From NCBI GenBank assembly GCA_905116865.2, contig CAJHNH020008002.1, forward strand, positions 137,001 through 201,000: a stretch of DNA of 64,000 nucleotides, read 5' to 3'. The DNA comes from Candidula unifasciata (lineage: Eukaryota; Mollusca; Gastropoda; Stylommatophora; Geomitridae). Below, piece after piece: positions 58,901 through 64,000 of the stretch. Position numbers and translations under genes: made by a program. The notes under the pieces are model-generated. The model searched no databases and was not told the origin of the DNA. It worked only from the letters and a program-made list of their open reading frames with translations. Position 1 is the first letter of the stretch, and every line of letters starts with the position of its first letter.

Positions 58901-61787
58901 TGAGGTTAATGGGAGTTTGTGCAGAAATACCTCTGTCTCTCAGTCAACCACCTAATGATGGGTAAATAGCATTCAAAGAAACAGATTTCCTAACTTGGGC
59001 ATCTAAGTCCACTGAATTTAACTGTAAATATCTGTTCCACAGGAAGCCTGCTCAACGACACATGGGAATCACCTCCCCTCGTCTTTCACTAGAGAGTATC
59101 AGAATCGCAAAGTCCTCCTTGTCCCATCAATAATTTTTTTTCCCAAAACAAATATTTTATCTGTACATAATTTGTCCCATTAAATGTCACTTCTTTAAAG
59201 TCAACAGGGACCTAGGGGTCACAAGGTGGACTGTGACTGGACATGCAAGTCCACTAATAGAACACTGACCAGCTGAGGAATCCAATCACTCGTTGTTGGA
59301 GGTTATCAAAGTCTGACTTCATTCCTTGATGGAAGAGTGACAGACAGACAACAGACTTAACTTCATTCCTTGATGGAAGAGTGACAGTCAGACAACAGAC
59401 TTAACTTCATTCCTTGATGGAAGACTGACAGTCAGACAACAGACTTAACTTCATTCCTTGATGGAAGACTGACAGTCAGACAACAGACTTAACTTCATTC
59501 CTTGATGGAAGACTGACAGTCAGACAACAGACTTAACTTCATTCCTTGATGGAAGAGTGACAGTCAGACAACAGACTTAACTTCATTCCTTGATGGAAGA
59601 CTGACAGTCAGACAACAGACTTAACTTCATTCCTTGATGGAAGAGTGACAGTCAGACAACAGACTTAACTTCATTCCTTGATGGAAGACTGACAGTCAGA
59701 CAACAGACTTAACTTCATTCCTTGATGGAAGAGTGACAGTCAGACAACAGACTTAACTTCATTCCTTGATGGAAGACTGACAGTCAGACAACAGACTTAA
59801 CTTCATTCCTTGATGGAAGAGTGACAGTCAGACAACAGACTTAACTTCATTCCTTGATGGAAGACTGACAGTCAGACAACAGACTTAACTTCATTCCTTG
59901 ATGGAAGAGTGACAGTCAGACAACAGACTTAACTTCATTCCTTGATGGAAGACTGACAGTCAGACAACAGACTTAACTTCTTTCCTTGATGGAAGACTGA
60001 CAGTCAGACAACAGACTTAACTTCATTCCTTGATGGAAGAGTGACAGTCAGACAACAGACTTAACTTCATTCCTTGATGGAAGACTGACAGTCAGACAAC
60101 AGACTTAACTTCATTCCTTGATGGAAGACTGACAGTCAGACAACAGACTTAACTTCATTCCTTGATGGAAGACTGACAGTCAGACAACAGACTTAACTTC
60201 ATTCCTTGATGGAAGAGTGACAGTCAGACAACAGACTTAACTTCATTCCTTGATGGAAGACTGACAGTCAGACAACAGACTTAACTTCATTCCTTGATGG
60301 AAGCACAGTCAGACAACAGACCTAACTTTATTCCTTGATGGAAGAGTGACAGTCAGACAACAGACTTAACTTCATTCCTTGATGTACAGAGTAACAGACA
60401 GACAACAGACTTATCCTTGATGGAAAAGTGACAGACAGGCAAGACTCACATCATTCCTTGATGGAAGAGAGACAACAGGCTTACAACATTCCTTGATTTA
60501 CAGAGTGATAGAGAGACAACAGACTTACAACATTCCTTGTTTGAATAGAGACAGACAGACAACAGACTTAAAACATTCCTTGATGTACAGAGTGACAGAC
60601 AGACAACAAACTTACAACATTCCTTGATGTACAGAGTGACAGACAGACAACAGACTTACAACATTCCTTGTTTGAACAGAGTGACAGACAGAAAACAGAC
60701 TTACAACATTCCTTGTTTGAACAGTGACAGGCGCCTGGTCTTGCAGATGATGAGGTCAGCCCACTGGACAATGACAATGGAGACAAAAAAGGCTGTGTGA
60801 CAGGTCTGTTCCAGCTTCTTTCTCTGTGTGTAGGTCTGAGGAAATACAAGCAGATTGTTAGACTGTGTGTAGATCTGAGGAAATACAAGCAGATTGTTAG
60901 ACTGTGTGTAGTGTCTGAGGAAATACAAGCAGATTGTTAGACTGTGTAGGTCTGAGGAAATACAAGCAGATTGTTAGACTGTGTAGGTCTGAGGAAATAC
61001 AAATAGATTATTAGACTGGGTGTAGGTCTGAGGAAATACAAGCAGATTGTTAGAATGTGTGTAGTGTCTGAGGAAATACAAGCAGATTGTTAGACTGTGT
61101 AGGTCTGAGGAAATACAAGCAGATTGTTAGACTGTAGGTCTGAGGAAATACAAATAGATTATTAGACTGGGTGTAGGTCTGAGGAAATACAAACAGATTG
61201 TTAGACTGTGTGTAGATCTGAGGAAATACAAGCAGATCGTTAGACTGTGTGTGGGTCTGAGGAAATACAAGCATATTGTTAGACTGGGTGTAGGTCTGAG
61301 GAAATACAAGCAGATCGTTAGACTGTGTGTAGGTCTGAGGAAATACAAGCAGATTGTTAGACTGGGTGTAGGTCTGAGGAAATTCAGATTGTTAGACTGG
61401 GTGTAGGTCTGAGGAAATACAAGCAGATTGTTAGACTGGGTGTGGGTCTGAGGAAATACAAGCAGATTGTTAGACTGGGTGTAGGTCTGAGGAAATACAA
61501 ACAGATTGTTAGACTGGGTGTAGATAAACAGTTGAAACAATATGCCATGCAGATGCCATGACTGTCCTGTTGGGTGTGACAGAAGCAGTCTGTAACATAA
61601 CTTATTTCTTACCCATTCCTGGCCGTATGAATCTTCCAAGTTATTGATGCCAACAGAGTCCCATTCCTCACGTATGCCGATTAGTCTAGACATCCAGAAG
61701 CCATTCTCTCCCATGACAACAATGTATGTGAAGAATCCAGCCAGTGCTTGAATCATTCCAATCTGTCCATATGTCATACTGATTAAC
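52849..61787 (-). CDS. ATP1A: second Na+/K+-ATPase alpha gene, last four coding exons (gene 2, partial)
   Basis: Four exons at 61613-61787, 60705-60835, 55496-55597 and 52849-52969 encode the C-terminal 175 residues of an alpha subunit (M7 to the end). Lengths and phases are identical to gene 1 exons 16-19. By hand alignment there are 28 differences in 175 positions, about 84% identity. The frame is intact and ends ETYY then TAG. The upstream exons are beyond 64000. Same orientation as gene 1, so this is a tandem duplicate. The differences are mostly conservative and the core motifs are kept, which suggests a working paralogue and not a pseudogene. Introns carry minisatellites unrelated to those of gene 1. 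Confidence 0.95.
52970..53905. other. gene 2 last intron, 5'-distal part
   Basis: Mostly single copy. Contains three tandem gaggtcacatgta units at 53480-53520, a SINE tail at 53620-53648, and short tggtacacatg repeats at 53745-53875. Confidence 0.6.
53905..54165. repeat. 46-bp repeat, about 5 copies
   Basis: tgtccctctgagaatgtgtc units in the last intron of gene 2. Confidence 0.94.
54425..55395. repeat. 31-bp minisatellite in the last intron of gene 2
   Basis: About 31 copies of ctgaatgtctgaagtagttg plus eleven bases, about 100 bp from the donor of the exon at 55496. Confidence 0.97.
55496..55597 (-). CDS. ATP1A: gene 2 exon matching gene 1 exon 18
   Basis: 102 nt. [20 protein letters not shown] and [14 protein letters not shown], donor GTTAGA. 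The most diverged of the four exons (9 of 34 residues differ from gene 1). Confidence 0.95.
55665..55805. repeat. 20-bp repeat, 7 copies
   Basis: aagccacccagaatgtacac units. Confidence 0.96.
56005..56468 (+). mobile_element. retrotransposon RNase H-like C-terminal fragment
   Basis: Open plus-strand frame: [20 protein letters not shown] resembles the last RNase H motif (HAGxxxNExAD) with its key residues eroded. It is followed by [20 protein letters not shown] and [20 protein letters not shown]. Antisense to gene 2, in an intron. Family recognition from memory; the frame is uninterrupted but lacks the rest of the element. Confidence 0.6.
56470..58925. repeat. 29-bp minisatellite, about 82 copies
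   Basis: The largest array in the window. gtgtacagctgtgaggttaa plus tggaagttt, with gtatac, gttgtg and attggga variants scattered throughout. Confidence 0.97.
58926..59319. other. single-copy intron sequence
   Basis: About 0.4 kb between the 29-bp and 44-bp arrays. No gene or element recognised. Confidence 0.5.
59320..60700. repeat. 44-bp minisatellite carrying the exon donor border (gene 2)
   Basis: About 30 copies. On the gene strand units contain CTGTCACTCTTCCATCAAGG then AATGAAGTTAAGTC, a copy of the 3' end of the exon at 60705-60835 plus its donor. The five or so units nearest the exon keep AATGTTGTAAGTC, identical to the real border. The distal ones read AATGAAGTTAAGTC. Confidence 0.94.
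60705..60835 (-). CDS. ATP1A: gene 2 exon matching gene 1 exon 17
   Basis: 131 nt. [20 protein letters not shown] to RLSLFKQGM, donor GTAAGT. The codon completed with the next exon gives Leu (TT+A), where gene 1 and the family have Lys. Both borders of this exon have been captured by minisatellites: 39-bp units on the acceptor side and 44-bp units on the donor side. Confidence 0.93.
60836..61530. repeat. 39-bp minisatellite of complete 3' splice modules (gene 2)
   Basis: About 17 units (35-39 bp). On the gene strand each reads CTAACAATCTGCTTGTATTT, CCTCAG, then ACCTACACACAG. That is a consensus branch site, a pyrimidine tract, the acceptor, and the first 12 bases of the exon at 60705-60835. 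Most units are 39 bp (13 codons), so use of an upstream unit could keep frame. Confidence 0.95.
61613..61787 (-). CDS. ATP1A: gene 2 exon matching gene 1 exon 16
   Basis: 175 nt. [39 protein letters not shown] and [11 protein letters not shown]; donor GTAAGA. The acceptor plus the first 12 exon bases are the seed of the 26-bp array immediately upstream. Confidence 0.95.
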
Positions 61788-62825
61788 CTGTGACATAGAC
61801 AATACTAATTAACCTGTGACATAGACAATACTGATTAACCTGTGACATAGACAATACTAATTAACCTGTGACATAGACAATACTGATTAACCTGTGACAT
61901 AGACAATACTGATTAACCTGTGACATAGACAATACTAATTAACCTGGGACATAGACAATACTGATTAACCTGGGACATAGACAATACTGATTAACCTGGG
62001 ACATAGACAATACTAATTAACCTGGGACATAGACAATACTGATTATCCTGGAACATAGACAATACTGATTATCCTGGAACATAGACAATACTGATTAACC
62101 TGGGACATAGACAATACTGATTAACCTGGGACATAGACAATACTGATTAACCTGTGACAGACAATACTGATTAACCTGGGACATAGACAATACTGATTAA
62201 CCTGGGACATAGACAATACTAATTAAAATGTGACATAGACAATACTGATTAACCTGGGACATAGACAATACTGATTAACCTGGGACATAGACAATACTAA
62301 TTAACCTGGGACATAGACAATACTAATTAACCTGGGACATAGACAATACTGATTAACCTGGGACAGACAATACTGATTAACCTGGGACATAGACAATACT
62401 GATTAACCTGGGACATAGACAATACTGATTAACCTGGGACATAGACAATACTGATTAACCTGGGACATAGACAATACTGATTAACCTTAGACATAGACAA
62501 TACTGATTAACCTGGGACAGACAATACTGATTAACCTGGGACATAGACAATACTGATTAACCTGGGACATAGACAATACTGATTAACCAGGGACATAGAC
62601 AATACTAATTAAAATGTGACATAGACAATACTAATTAACCTGTGACATAGACAATACTGATTAACCTGGGACATAGACAATACTAATTAACCTGGGACAT
62701 AGACAATACTAATTAACCTGTGACATAGACAATACTGATTAACCTGGGACAATACTAATTAACCTGGGACAATACTAATTAACCTGGGACAATACTAATT
62801 AATCTGAGACAATACTAATTAATCT
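61788..62825. repeat. 26-bp minisatellite carrying the exon acceptor (gene 2)
   Basis: About 40 units. On the gene strand each reads TATTGTCTATGTCCCAG then GTTAATCAGTAT, the acceptor and first 12 bases of the exon at 61613-61787. GTTAATC also fits a branch site about 22 nt before the next AG. Confidence 0.95.
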
Positions 62826-62839
62826 GAGATATGAACTAC

Positions 62840-63512
62840 TTTTCTCAACTCATGGAATGCCTCGTGGCATCAGGTCAAGAGGATGTCTCTGGAACAGGCT
62901 CTTTTATTCGCTTTGTATAAAACACTTTTCATTGTTTCTGATATTTCTGTGGTCCATCTTCTGCGTGACCAACCTCTAGCTCTGTTGCTGCTGTTTCTGT
63001 ATAACTTTGCTCTTTTTGGTGCCCTGTCTGTTGCCAATAATTTTACATGACCGTTTTATTTGTTGTCTATCTATAAAGTGCAGTATTGGTTCTGTGTTGA
63101 CTCTCCTCCTGATATCAACGATCCTAAGTTGATCTTTCCTCATAACAACTAGCACAGTACATAAACATTTCATTTTGTCGCGACTATTTTCCTTCTATCT
63201 TCTGAAGACAGTGTCCATGTTAGACAGTAATAGCACAGCAATGGTAAGAATATTGTGCTGAACAGGTGTTCTTTTAGTACTTCATAATCACATACTTGCA
63301 TTTCAAAATTGGTGCCATTTGGACTAAAACTTGACTGGCTTTATTACATCTTTGCTGAAATTCTGTACTAATTCTTTCGTCTTCTGAAAAAATGCTCCCC
63401 AGTACGTAAAATCCTTCGCCTGTTTAAGCTGGTGTTAATCAATTTTAATATTGGCTTTTCTTCCTTTCCTGGAGAAAGTCATCGCTTTTGGTCTTTATAT
63501 CACAGTTGTAGC
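62840..63512 (-). mobile_element. decayed LINE fragment
   Basis: Minus-strand RPKAMTFSRKGRKANIKIDD, LKQAKDFTYWGAFFQKTKEL, DQLRIVDIRRRVNTEPILHF and IDRQQIKRS, the post-palm part of a LINE RT, with frameshifts. Same strand as gene 2. Confidence 0.75.
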
Positions 63513-63679
63513 ATTCCGAGGGGAGTCTATTAATATGAACATGCATGAACATACATGAAAATACATGAACATACAGTAATAAACCATTTCTTTATCTAGC
63601 GGTACGCAGTACCAACACCTTTCTTCCAGCACTACTGTAATAGACACTTTATGATGAGTACCAGCAGTATTGTACTGGT

Positions 63680-63770
63680 CACAGACACACACACAGTAAT
63701 GCACTGACCACAGACACACACACAGTAATGCACTGACCACAGATACACACACAGTAATGTATTGACCACA
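63680..63770. repeat. about 30-bp repeat, 3 copies
   Basis: cagacacacacacagtaatg units. Confidence 0.9.
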
Positions 63771-63779
63771 CAGACTAAT

Positions 63780-64000
63780 AACTAACCAGCATTGTCAAAC
63801 TAGCGCTTGTAGACAGTGCTGTCAAACTAGCGCTTGTAGACAGCGCTGTCAAACTAGCACTTGTAGTCAGCACTGTCAAACTAGCACTTGTAGTCAGCGC
63901 TGTCAAACTAGCACTTGCAGACAGTGCTGTCAAACTAGCACTTGCAGACAGCATTGTCAAACTAGCACTTGTAGACAGCATTGTCAAACTAGCCCTTGTA
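63780..64000. repeat. 27-bp minisatellite, cut by window end
   Basis: Eight copies of cttgtagacagtgctgtcaa plus seven bases, in the next upstream intron of gene 2. Confidence 0.95.

Noticed and set aside
61127..61777. A single 216-codon protein joining the gene 2 exon to the [13 protein letters not shown] repeats
   Set aside because: The apparent fusion is the exon reading through its donor into intron repeats. A good GTAAGA donor after QEW and the gene 1 comparison show the exon ends at 61613.

Overview
The window is animal nuclear DNA, most likely from a mollusc and probably a gastropod. The evidence is a many-exon Na+/K+-ATPase alpha gene with GT/AG introns and invertebrate-type sequence, a tRNA-derived SINE fragment, several broken non-LTR retrotransposons and a dead mariner element. 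The mollusc placement is inferred from protein similarity as I remember it; no database was searched.

Layout: 4661-37169 on the minus strand holds one complete Na+/K+-ATPase alpha gene. I could assemble it by eye into 19 coding exons that add up to 3111 nt (1036 residues plus stop), and every splice phase agrees. About 15.7 kb upstream, on the same strand, lie the last four coding exons of a second alpha gene (52849-61787). The rest of that gene is outside the window. Its four exons have exactly the lengths of the corresponding exons of the first gene (175, 131, 102, 121 nt), and the two C-termini are about 84% identical. The locus is therefore a head-to-tail tandem duplication. Positions 1-4660 are the 3' flank or 3' UTR of gene 1. 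Positions 37170-52848 are the gene 1 promoter region followed by intergenic DNA rich in decayed transposons.

Roughly half of the window, by adding up array boundaries, is minisatellite. Nearly every intron has its own array, with units of 20-78 bp, and homologous introns of the two genes carry unrelated arrays. Almost all long open frames in the window are read-through of these arrays and are not genes.

The most unusual signal is that several arrays have grown across exon-intron borders. Their units therefore contain a copy of the splice site plus the first or last bases of the neighbouring exon. This happens at the acceptors of gene 1 exon 5 (about 46 copies) and exon 15 (about 5), and in gene 2 at the acceptors of the exons at 61613-61787 (about 40) and 60705-60835 (about 17), and at the donor of the latter (about 30). 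In the clearest case each 39-bp unit is a complete 3' splice module: a CTAAC branch-like site, a pyrimidine tract, CAG, and 12 nt of exon. Gene 1 intron 2 also carries two broken ghost copies of the exon 2 donor end, each with GT changed to AT. I consider these 'splice-border minisatellites' the candidate new phenomenon here.

Mobile elements include a LINE inserted into a SINE-like element with a 13-bp target duplication, a second copy of that SINE-like element inside a minisatellite, an internally deleted mariner inside a LINE, and several further LINE fragments.
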